A stretch of 38,528 nt of DNA from Porphyra umbilicalis (lineage: Eukaryota; Rhodophyta; Bangiophyceae; Bangiales; Bangiaceae): the NCBI GenBank assembly GCA_002049455.2, contig KV919256.1, forward strand, positions 1 to 38,528, in the 5' to 3' direction. Made by a program: the position numbers and the translations under genes. The notes beneath the pieces are model-generated. The model had not been told where the DNA came from. It saw nothing but the letters and a program-made list of their open reading frames with translations, and searched no databases. This document shows, one piece after another, positions 9,091 through 17,384 of this stretch; position 1 is the stretch's first letter, and every line of letters begins with the position of its first letter.

Positions 9091-11244
9091 TTAATAGGGA
9101 ACGAGCGACTCGTTGAAGGACGCTGCCAAGCTGTCAACAATGACCTTCTTCTCGTCAAAACCAACCAAGTGGAGACCAGACAAAGTTGGGGTGCGGGAAA
9201 GACCCGAAAGGGCCTGACCAGCAGCCCAGGCACGGCTCAAGTCGACAGCCACCTCCAACAGCGTCCATCCCTGAGCCCCGTGGATGGTCATGGCCCAGCC
9301 GAGCACCAAAGGCACCTGGGTGCGTGGAGCTGCAGTGCTCAAACCGTCAAGGGCAACCACGCAGCTCGTCGCGGGCACAACGTCCACGGTAGAGAACCCC
9401 CCGGTGGGCAACTCGAAGCGCACAGTTGGATACTGCACGCACCCTACCCAAAAGAAGCAAAGTACAATGCCTCGGGAGCCGCAGGGTACCCCGTTCTTCA
9501 TCAGGCAATTCGATGGGACGATGACACACGCACCCACCCGCAGAGAAAGCGTCCTTGGATACCTCAACGTGTCCAACACGTTTGCCGCCTCAACGTCCCC
9601 AATGTACTTGGCCTTGACCACGTCGCGCGCATGGTAAGTCACCTCCTTTCCCGGCAGACGGCGGATCTCGTCCTCGTTCTTCTCTTTGGCCTTGAGGATG
9701 TGGCAAAAAAGCCAAACAGCCGACCGCGGCGGGTCCGCCGACCGGCGCGTGGCGAGTAGGTCCATGTCCTCCTTCGTGTGGTTGCCCACGCGCATCCGCA
9801 GGAGCAAGTCCAGCAGCCGACAGTCTTGAATGTGCCGCCAGTGTGTGTCAAGAACGACCGCACGGCTCCCAAGCACGTCGCACCAAACTTGGGACACGAC
9901 GGCATAGTTGCCGAATGGGGGAGCCAGCTGCAGGAAGTCACCAGAGAACAGTACGGTCAACCCGCCAAAAGGTGCGTCCGGCAACCGTCGCACGCCACGA
10001 AGAACCAAGTCCAGGCGGGTGATGAAGGCGGCCGACAAGGTGCCGACCTCGTCAATAACAAGCACCATGGACGAGCAGATGCGCTTCTTGGCAGCAAACG
10101 GAATGACCTTGTCGAGGACGACATCAAGAGGCATCGCCACGTCAGCGTCCCCGTTGATGAATCCGGCCCAGGCGTGCACAGTGGTGCCGCCCACGAGAGC
10201 CGACGCCACGCCGGTGCTGCCACACACGCTCACTGCGGCCCCGGCCGCTCGCAGAGCCTTGACAACGTCGTTGATGAGGTACGTCTTGCCACAACCTGGC
10301 GGTCCAGTAAGGAAGACACTCGTGCGCGCGGCGAGCAGGCGGCACACCTTGAGCACCGCGCCGCCCAGTGTCGCTGGTAAAAGCACCCTTGGGAGACGAG
10401 CCACTTGCAGGTCCTCATGCCGGTCTCGCCACCCACCGGGACCGCCGTAAGACCAAGCCACTCGGTGCCGCGCCGACATAGAAGAGCTCCGGCTGGCATC
10501 GTCCCGAGAATGTCGCTGCAACCGCGACTTGAAAGTCGACGACGAGCCACCCACCTCCCTGGTCCAGGACGGGACACTGGTGGGTGTTTGCTCTGCCGCT
10601 TGTAGGATGACAGACCGCCCACGCGCCAGGCAGCCAGGAAGAGCCCTTCGCCGCGTCACGGTGCTCAATGAAGCACGTCCGCTGCCGCCCCCAATGGCGG
10701 CATGCCCCGACAGCCACGATCGCCGCCTCTTGCCGCGGCCGGCAGTAGGAGGTCCTCCAGGAACAGGGACTTGGTCGACGTCAATCACATCGGGGGCGGC
10801 GGCGTAGCGCGATACGCTCTCCACGCGCACCCCGTCGAGAGACGTAGATCCGCGCAGCGCCGTGAAGAAAGCAGTCGTGCTGTCCACGTCGAACAGGTCC
10901 ACCAGCGCCGGTGCCGTGCCGGCACGAAAAGTGCGCAGTAGGCAATCTCGTGGATGTAACCCCGATTGCGCGAAAGGGAGCGTCAGGGAGTTGGGCTCGT
11001 CCAGCACAACGGCCACATCGGCATCGCCGGGAGTCGCGTCAGCAGCCTATATCCTTGCGTCGGTCTCGTTGTAGAAAATGCGCAAGTACAGCGTGCGAGG
11101 GCGAAGGACGTAGGCACGCAGGTGCTCTGATGAAGCAGGCGCTGGTCCGTCAAGAGCAAAGACTTGACCAGATGTAGGCGCGGCACGGGATCGGGCGCAA
11201 AGGAACAACGTCGGATGGTCCATATCGGTGCAGTCGATCAGCAT
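9091..11244 (-). CDS. PIF1-like superfamily 1 helicase A, with one in-frame stop
   Basis: A predicted ATP-dependent 5'-3' DNA helicase. The open frame below 11046 contains Walker A GPPGCGKT (about 10290), Walker B VIDEVG (about 10045), the PIF1 signature GDFLQLAP (about 9930), GWAMTIHGAQG near 9280 and a final LSRTPTLSGLHL block. These are in the family order. The usual Lys of the IHK(S/A)QG motif is Gly here. The frame continues upstream to an ATG at 11244, interrupted by a single TAG (11047-11049). Without readthrough the first downstream ATG is at 10479, which still keeps the whole helicase core. The N-terminal 200 residues match no domain I know. It is convergent with the Crypton-type recombinase, suggesting one mobile unit (inference). 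The relationship to helicase B is distant. Confidence 0.85.
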
Positions 11245-12034
11245 GGAGGGGGATGAGTGGAGCAGGAGAGCCGTCAACAGCACACAATGGTGCAGCACGT
11301 CCACAAGACGATGGCTGTGGGGAGCGGTGGGGAGGCGACGCGCCGACCAGATGCGCAGGGACCAAGCAGGTGGGAAGCGGCGAGGGAGGCGACGCGCCCT
11401 CCAACGGTGCGGGGTCCAAAATGGTGGGGGGTGGTGGGGGAGGCGCCTCGCCGTCCAGTGGTGCGGGGTGCAAGAAGTGCGGGAGCGGTGAGGAAGGTAC
11501 GGAGCGGTGGGGAAGCGACGCGCCACTCAGCGGTGCGGGGACCAAGCAGGTGGGGAGCGGTGAGGGAGGCGACGCGCCGTCCAACGGTGCGGGGTCAAAA
11601 ATGGTGGGGGGCGGTGGGGGAGGCGACTCGCTGTCCAACTGTGAGGGGTGCAAGAAGGCGGGGAGTGGTGGCGGAGGAGACGCAGCAGCCCATGCCAGCG
11701 TCGGCGTGGTAAGGTCGCCGTAGTGGCCATGCACGCGCAGTCGGTACACGAGTGGCGGAACGCGCGGCCGCATTCGCTCAGGCCTGCACCCACAGACATT
11801 CCCCGACCCACGACTGCAGGGGAGCTGTTGCTCCGGAAGGGCGCAAAAAGGGCGCGCAAACGGTACATCAGCTGTGCTGTGGCGTGAGGGGCTCTTTGGT
11901 CGCGCGGCTGTGAGCAGTGAGGCACTTTGGGCGCCACAATCTGCCTGACCGATGTCATTGGGCCGAGGCCCGGGCCAAGACATCTTGGAATGCAAGCAAA
12001 TTGGACAGTGGATCCCGCCCGCACGGTTCGTCAT
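11150..12034 (-). CDS. proline-rich protein with 18-residue repeats, 294 aa
   Basis: The first ATG is at 12032-12034; the frame is open further upstream to about 12277. Near the start lies GGIHCPICLHSKMS, a CxxC pair that might bind metal. The middle is Pro/Arg-rich. The C-terminal 125 residues are repeats of about 18 residues of the type SPPPPPPTIFDPAPLDGA, so the 54-bp DNA repeat is in register with this frame. The ORF overlaps the 5' part of the helicase A frame (11244 and below) in a different frame. It could therefore be an upstream exon of the helicase gene joined by splicing, or a separate gene. The 18-residue periodicity in this frame argues it has been translated, but function is unknown. 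Confidence 0.4.
   Translation of the reverse strand: MTNRAGGIHCPICLHSKMSWPGPRPNDIGQADCGAQSASLLTAARPKSPSRHSTADVPFARPFCALPEQQLPCSRGSGNVCGCRPERMRPRVPPLVYRLRVHGHYGDLTTPTLAWAAASPPPPLPAFLHPSQLDSESPPPPPPTIFDPAPLDGASPPSPLPTCLVPAPLSGASLPHRSVPSSPLPHFLHPAPLDGEAPPPPPPTILDPAPLEGASPPSPLPTCLVPAHLVGASPPHRSPQPSSCGRAAPLCAVDGSPAPLIPLHADRLHRYGPSDVVPLRPIPCRAYIWSSLCS
11310..11690. repeat. 54-bp imperfect tandem repeat
   Basis: About six to seven units resembling GGAGGCGACGCGCCGTCCAA... recur on the plus strand, each with GGTGCGGGG and either CAAGCAGGTGGGGAGC or AAAATGGTGGGG. Units alternate in a higher-order pattern of about three. The period is a multiple of three and encodes the 18-residue Pro-rich repeat on the minus strand. 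Confidence 0.8.
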
Positions 12035-12299
12035 GATGATCTCGGGCGGGTGCGCCGGCGTGGACCGCCCATTTGCGGAAAGCACCTGTGGCCGTGAGTC
12101 GATGATGGGGCCTTGATTCGGGCCCGAAGACGTGGTGGCCACGCAGGGGCGCTCATCGACAATCGAACGCTGCGGTCGCAAGCGACCCGACGAGACGGCT
12201 GTGGCCCGGTCGGCCGGGCGCTGGACCGATGGCCTGTTCGGCGCATGTGAGGAGGCGGCCGTGGCGGGTAGCCCCACGATCTCCGGTGTGTCGTCGTCC

Positions 12300-12657
12300 T
12301 TACGTGATGTCGGGCCGGGATATTATTGAACTTGGGCCACGGGCCAGGGTCCGGGTTGGGTAGTCCGAATTTCCCAAAAGTGAGCGCATGGTTTGCGCGG
12401 AGGGAAGCCAGTGGGGTGGGTGGCTCGCATTGATCGTTGGGGTGGGGCTTTGGGGGGGAGATCGGCCGATTGTGGCCGAGAGGGAGTCAGGCCAATCGAA
12501 AGAAAGAGGGGTGCTACTATGAGAGTGCCCTCGGTAAGCGGCACCGAGAGAATTCCCAGTTTCGCCTCTACCACGAAACTGAGTGAACCTGACCGAGACC
12601 GGGCACGCCCTCCGCCCGAGCCGTACGAGGTCTCTCCGCGTGCACCCCGCTTTTTCG
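12300..12657. other. no recognisable gene between the proline-rich ORF and the repeat cluster
   Basis: This is the upstream flank of the minus-strand proline-rich/helicase A unit. Open frames here are short and have no recognisable motif. It could hold the promoter of that unit, but I see no convincing TATA-like element. Confidence 0.35.
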
Positions 12658-12682
12658 CAAGTACTCCCGCAACGTGCACTAG
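12658..12682. repeat. 25-bp dispersed direct repeat, copy 1
   Basis: The segment beginning CAAGTACTCCCGCAACGTGC and ending ACTAG is identical to 14208-14232. In both places it is followed by an A/T homopolymer stretch. A near-palindrome of the CCCTxxxCTAAAG...CAGGG type then follows within 40-48 nt. Confidence 0.9.
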
Positions 12683-12700
12683 CTCGGAAAAAAATTAGAA

Positions 12701-12830
12701 TGGGGGCCCCTATGCGCATGTTGGATAGTACCCTGTCCTAAAGGCCAGGGGATGGGGGCCCCTATGCGCATGTTGGATAGTACCCTGTCCTAAAGGCCAG
12801 GGGATAGTACGCTGTCCTAAAGGCCAGGGG
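12701..12830. repeat. 52-bp tandem repeat containing a 20-bp near-palindrome
   Basis: Two complete 52-bp units (12701-12752 and 12753-12804) and a truncated third (12805-12830) are present. Each contains CCCTGTCCTAAAGGCCAGGG or a close variant (12731-12750, 12783-12802, 12811-12829), an almost perfect palindrome around a central AA. Units begin TGGGGGCCCCTATGCGCATG. Confidence 0.92.
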
Positions 12831-12924
12831 ACTGAAAGCCCGTTCGCGAAAACACCCCGGCCTGGAGTTGTGCTGTGATCGAAGACCACCTGTTGGTGTG
12901 AGTTCCGAAGCATTTTTGAGAACT
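12830..12924 (+). repeat. left arm of the long inverted repeat, outer block
   Basis: This block matches the reverse complement of 28270-28359. It includes ACTGAAAGCCCGTTCGCG, GAAAACACCCCGGCCTGGAG, TTGTGCTGTGATCGAAGACC and GTTCCGAAGCATT, with scattered substitutions. It is contiguous with the inner block in the right arm, but separated from it here by the 1.34-kb insert. Confidence 0.85.
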
Positions 12925-12948
12925 GAAAGCGCGTTCGCGAAAACACCC

Positions 12949-14292
12949 TGGACTTGCAAAACGATAGAACTGTTTTGACTCTACGAAAGATACATAGGCA
13001 AGGCGAGCACCGCCTCCCGGGTGAGCGTCACCTGCACGACCGGCGCCGCTTGAGAGCGAACGTACGAGCGGGAGATCAGAAAAAAGGAGACGAGGAAGGC
13101 GGCCATGGCGGCGGTGGTGGCGGTCGCCGACGTGACCACCGCTTGCTGGCGTAGGGGGCGCTCCGCCCACCGCCGCCGCGGCGTCCACTGCGGCCCGCAC
13201 GAGCGGCAGCTGCTGCCGTCGGGGGGGTACCCGCCCAATGGTGGGTAGCGGCCGCCCGCACGCTCCTCGACGACCAGCGCTTTGTCTTCGTCCGAGGGGG
13301 GGGTAGGTGATCGCCGCAAGGGGCTCCTGCCGCACCCACCGGAGGGTCAGCAGCGGCCGCCACCGCCGTGACGGGCGGCGGCTGCCACCGAGGCACGGCC
13401 GCCACCATCCGAGCAACCACCGGCCGACGCTGGCTGGGCAGTCGTCGCTTGCCGCAGCGCAGACTCGAGGCCGAGCTGCGCGATGCGCACGTGCGCGGCG
13501 GCGACGCGGTGGATGGGGAGGGGGGGGAAGTGGGGCCACAGAGGGGGAGGGCGGGGGAAGAAGCCGTCGATGGCACGGGGGGACGGGCGGCGGGGTGGAG
13601 CGAGAAAAAAGCAGGGGCGCCACGCCGCCGCCGCCGCCGCCGCCGGCACCGCCGCGGCCGCGGCCGCCGCGGCCGCGGCCGCCGCGGCCGCGGGCGCCAC
13701 TCGCTGCCGTGTGCGGGCGCGCGTCGTGCGCACGGTCGTTCACTTCTCACCGCCGCGTCGGCGGCAGGCGCGGCGGCAACACCGCCAGCGGCGGTGGCCG
13801 CCGCCCACGCCCGCCGCGCGCGGGTGTTGCGGGAAGGGACGCGACCACGCAGACCGCAGCGCATTCAGCGCCGACACGACCCCCTGTTTGAAAAATCAAA
13901 ACCGACGTCTCCCACAGGGCCTGCAGTGCCCGATTCTGGCCAACTACCGCGGAATTGCAACATCATGGCCGTTCGTGGCCGCGTCCACCTCCCCGCACGA
14001 CCCCGTAAACGCCGCATCTGCCCTCACGCACCATTTTAACCACGATTCTGCTTCCGCGGACCGTACGGGCGATGAAGACGTCGCCACCTCTAGCAACTTC
14101 ACAGAAAGATGCGGGCAGCCCTGGCGCATGTTCCCATAGTCAAGAAAGCGCCGGGGGACGTCCTTCAACGGCGTAGGGAGCCAAACGGACCGCCAAAAAC
14201 GTGTTTTCAAGTACTCCCGCAACGTGCACTAGAAAAAGGATTTTTTTTTCGACGTGTGGGTCTAAGAAAGCACCCTAGACTAAAGTCCAGGG
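12949..14292. mobile_element. insert in the left inverted-repeat arm with CCCTGGACTT ends
   Basis: The right arm is continuous where the left arm is interrupted at about 12920-14292. The interrupting DNA has ends CCCTGGACTT (12949-12958) and AAGTCCAGGG (14283-14292), a 10-bp terminal inverted repeat. No clear target-site duplication is visible because the flanks are themselves repetitive. Inside, 12960-13880 is extremely GC-rich and protein-like on the minus strand, for example a frame with the hydrophobic segment AAMAAFLVSFFLI (about 13060-13110). No frame carries a transposase. It may be a non-autonomous element carrying host gene pieces (inference). Confidence 0.5.
14208..14232. repeat. 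25-bp dispersed direct repeat, copy 2
   Basis: Identical to 12658-12682. It is followed by an A5/T9 stretch and then the near-palindrome CCCTAGACTAAAGTCCAGGG at 14273-14292. Confidence 0.9.
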
Positions 14293-15084
14293 AATTGAAA
14301 CATGCCGCGTCGCGCTTCACTTGGCACGTGGCTATATTTTTCATGCACTGCATTGGTTTTTATTTTCATGTCCCTGCGGGCGTCCACGGGCAGGCGCGCG
14401 CGCCCGAGCCGTCCGCCCTGGAGCGCGCCGGCCCCCCACCCAGGCGACGCCGTTCTTGCGACAGTCCCAAGTCACGCACGGCTCGCCGACAGCCTCACCC
14501 TCCCCAGCCCTCCGGCCCCACACCTACGTCCGCCTTCGCCGCCGCTACCGCGCAGCCCACCCGCTCCCCGGGGCAAACGCCACGCTACTCCCACCCCCTC
14601 ATCCATGGTGGCTAGGGTTGTTGCCACCAGCAAGCCTATCGCAGCAGGGGGCGCGGGCGCAGGGTCCGCCGCCGCCGCCGTAGGGGCTGCCACCGGCTAG
14701 CCAGCGGCGTCTTCACCCCTCCCCCCCTCCAGCCCCACGGCCCCTCAACCCCTCCACAGCCCCCCGAACGTACCCCCCTGTCCGGTCTCCTCCCCCCACG
14801 ACGTACCGCGCGGTCAGCTGCGCGACATCCCGCACGGCCAGATCCGCCACCGAGACACCACCACCCGCTCGCACGGGCCACACGCACGGCGCCGCCCTCT
14901 CCTCGTCACAGGCCCGCGCACAGCACCACGAGGGCAGCTGTGTCACGCCCCTCGCGACTGCCCGCTTCAGTCACCGCGCGCGACGGTCACACCCCACTCC
15001 ACGCGTCTCGGCTGTCCCCGATCTTGGCCCTCTCCTGCGCGTTCAAAAATTTGAAGAACAAAAACACCGTCTGGAGCGTCTCAG
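14292..15084 (+). repeat. left arm of the long inverted repeat, inner block
   Basis: About 790 bp match the reverse complement of 27472-28269, from GAATTGAAACATGCCGCG at the outer end to CTGGAGCGTCTCAG at the inner end. Substitutions and small indels are scattered through it. The block is GC-rich, and open frames exist on both strands in both arms. The minus-strand reading near 14750-14940 (VRDVAQLTARYVV) is partly kept in the right arm but breaks off here, so I do not call a gene. Confidence 0.93.
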
Positions 15085-15106
15085 AGCAGGTTCCACCAAT
15101 GACGCA

Positions 15107-15502
15107 TGTAGCATATCTCTGCTCCCAATTGGCAATTGGCCACAAGTAGCTCCCTTGACGAGCCAAAGCCCATGTATTGTGGGAATTGGCCTGTGGCAAG
15201 CCCTTTAGGGGGTTACTTCCGCATTGTTTATGTCTTATTGTTTGTTTGCTCGCCTGTCTTATCTGTCTGCCGGCACTCATTACGATCGCTTGTGATCGGA
15301 CGGTTGATCGACCAGTGCCCTCGTTTATATTAAATCACCATAGGTCCGGGGTCGCCGTCGTGGGCACCACCCGGCTCCCCATCGGATGTCGTTCAACAAA
15401 AGGTCTTTCTTCCTCGCCACGACGGCATTAGAACTCGCTTTATTGCTTGGCTACGTTCGCTCTCAATACACTGGTATTTGCACCAACGTTATTACTACCA
15501 CA
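15107..15502 (+). repeat. 5' LTR (396 bp)
   Basis: It starts TGTAGCATATCTCTGCTCCC and ends ...ATTACTACCACA, giving the usual TG...CA boundaries. The start is fixed by alignment with the 3' LTR at 24694. The end is fixed by the unrelated sequence that follows the same ...ACCACA boundary at 38012. It contains TTTATATTAAA (15324-15334), conserved in the 3' LTR, a plausible TATA-like promoter element. Confidence 0.9.
15324..15334 (+). promoter_or_regulatory. TATA-like element conserved in both LTRs
   Basis: TTTATATTAAA is identical in the 5' LTR and at 24911-24921 in the 3' LTR, inside a long perfectly conserved block. It is a plausible retrotransposon core promoter; the embedded ATTAAA could alternatively act in 3'-end formation. 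Confidence 0.35.
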
Positions 15503-15504
15503 TT

Positions 15505-15521
15505 TGGTGGAGCAGCAGGGG
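15505..15521 (+). other. candidate tRNA primer-binding site
   Basis: TGGTGGAGCAGCAGGGG begins two bases after the 5' LTR end. Primer-binding sites of this group start with TGG (complement of tRNA CCA ends) at this distance. I cannot tell which tRNA would match. Confidence 0.4.
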
Positions 15522-15732
15522 ATACCCTCGCCTTCATCGTGCCGCGCGGCACGGTGTTCCCGAGAACTTTCTCGCTGCCTCGTGGCATTGTGACGGTGTC
15601 GATACGGTCGCTTGGCTCGCGGGGCGTAAGCCATCGACTTGTGGGCGTGGTGCCGGGGGCATCACGGTTGAGATCTTCGACGTTGGCGCCCAGGGCGTTA
15701 GCCAAGTCGGAACACTTTGTTCAGGTCCCAGT

Positions 15733-17340
15733 ATGTCTACTGGTGGTACCGGCGGCACGTGGCGAGCCAGAGACGGCAAGTTGCCAACTGGCTACCGGCC
15801 GCCGGGCGGGGGACAAGGCACTCCTGCCGCCTCAGACGCCTCAACGGACGGTGCTCCTACTCCTCCCATTCCTGCAGATCAAGCCGCCTCCGGGCAGATG
15901 CAGGTGGTGGAGAGCCTAAAAGCGGCCGTTGAAGCACTTCAACGACGCCTAACGGCCCAAGAACAGACTAACGAGTCTCTGGCGCGAGCCAATGACAAGT
16001 TGGTCAACGACGTCAAGGCCCTGCGCAAGGTCGACTCCCACGAGGAGGAACGCCGTGTGGCTAAGTCTCGCCGCCAGTCGGGCGACAAGACCAAGAACGT
16101 CAATAAGAAAAGCAAGGTGACTAAAGACAACACCGTCCGCAAGAACGATCCGGCTAACGCCGCGCCTTCCTCATCTTTCGATGATTCTGCCTCTGGGTCA
16201 AGCCCGACGTCGTCAGACGACGACAACTCCAACGCGACGAACACGTCCTCCTCGGACGATGGCCACGGGCCGCCAGGCCCGCCGTCGCCCCCAAGTGGGT
16301 CCTCGCCAAGCGACAGCTCGAGCGAGTCGGACGCGGCCGCACGCGAGCGCCCGGCGACCCCCACCAAACGGAAGGAGCAACTTGAAAAAGCCGATAGGAT
16401 CAAGGTGATCCGCCCGGCTAATAGCCGCTTCAAGACAATCCTGGACTACAGGACGTACTTCCTGATCCGCCGTCAACTGACGTATACGCCTAAGGAGGCA
16501 CAACGGTCGCATCGTCTCAACAAACGTTTAGACGGACCGTTCCATGGGCAACAGCCATTCACGGGAGCCCTGCCCTTGGGCATCTTCACGTTCTTAACGA
16601 CCTTTCGCCGCGCGTGCGACGCGGATGGGCTGACGCACGGTCAAGCCCTTGCGCTCATGATCTTTCGGCTAGCCGGCAACGACAAGATGGCCTTCCCCGG
16701 CGCGCTTAACAGCACCCTCGGACGTAAGCGATATGCCATCCGTAGATAAGGAGATGCCGTCAACTGGCTTTTTTCGAAGTATGCGACACACACAACTATG
16801 GCTACCGCCTATTAAGACATCAATACGATGAAGCAACAAGACAACGAGGCGCCCACGGCCTTTGGTCACCGAGTGGAATCGCAATGCGACCTTCTGAACG
16901 GTTTGTTCGACATCCAAGACGTTAAGGACGTCTTCATCACGGGTCTTTCGGACCTTGTGCAAGCGCACGTGCGGGTCTTTAATGAACAATTCCCGGATCG
17001 GTCTCTTTCCGAGACGGTTGCTACCGCCCAGATGTAGTTGGACGGCACCAACAAGCTGCGCTTGCAGCTCAAGATGACCCGCCCAACGGCAATCAAATTC
17101 GCCCACGCGACACAGGACCAGCGGACGACGACGGAACGACCGTTCACACCGGTTCGCACCCCGCCGCCCCCGCGGGCCGCCGTCCCTCAAGCCAATCGGG
17201 CTGACATCTGTTACAATTGTAACAAGCCGGGGTACTTCGCCGCACAGTGTGCCGAACCATATCGCCCTCGCGAACGTCGCCAACCGCTTATCGGCGTTCA
17301 TGCCATTGCCGACGGTAAAGTCAAAGAAGACGAGATCTGA
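15733..17340 (+). pseudogene. Ty3/Gypsy gag with zinc knuckle (degenerate)
   Basis: The structural capsid/nucleocapsid protein that packages element RNA in the cytoplasm. I start it at the ATG at 15733 (MSTGGTGG); the frame is open further upstream to 15478. A predicted coiled coil lies near 15900-16030, followed by an acidic Ser/Asp-rich segment (about 16150-16340) and the capsid-like domain (about 16420-17030). A CCHC-type knuckle, CYNCNKPGYFAAQC, lies near 17212-17250, in which the His is replaced by Tyr. In-frame stops are at 16747, 16813 and 17035, and the frame closes at 17338. The same frame is protein-like across all of them, so the stops are secondary. Confidence 0.85.
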
Positions 17341-17384
17341 CGTCCGGCCGACGCCGTGGAGGACCCGAAAAACGCCTAGGCCGG

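Noticed and set aside
9091..11244. Helitron transposase
   Set aside because: Both helicases lack a Rep/HUH domain, and no Helitron-like 3' hairpin with CTRR end was seen next to them.
5388..12300. Starship-like giant element or a Polinton-like virus
   Set aside because: No DUF3435-type features, capsid, DNA polymerase B or packaging ATPase could be recognised, and no ends or target duplication were found.
13347..13891. Poly-Ala, poly-Arg and poly-Pro frames in all directions
   Set aside because: CCG/GCC repeats open every frame; kept only as part of the description of the insert at 12949-14292.
14302..14700. 132-aa plus-strand ORF in the left arm with a similar 277-aa ORF in the right arm
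   Set aside because: The similarity follows from the inverted repeat itself; lengths and frames are not preserved and no motif is present.
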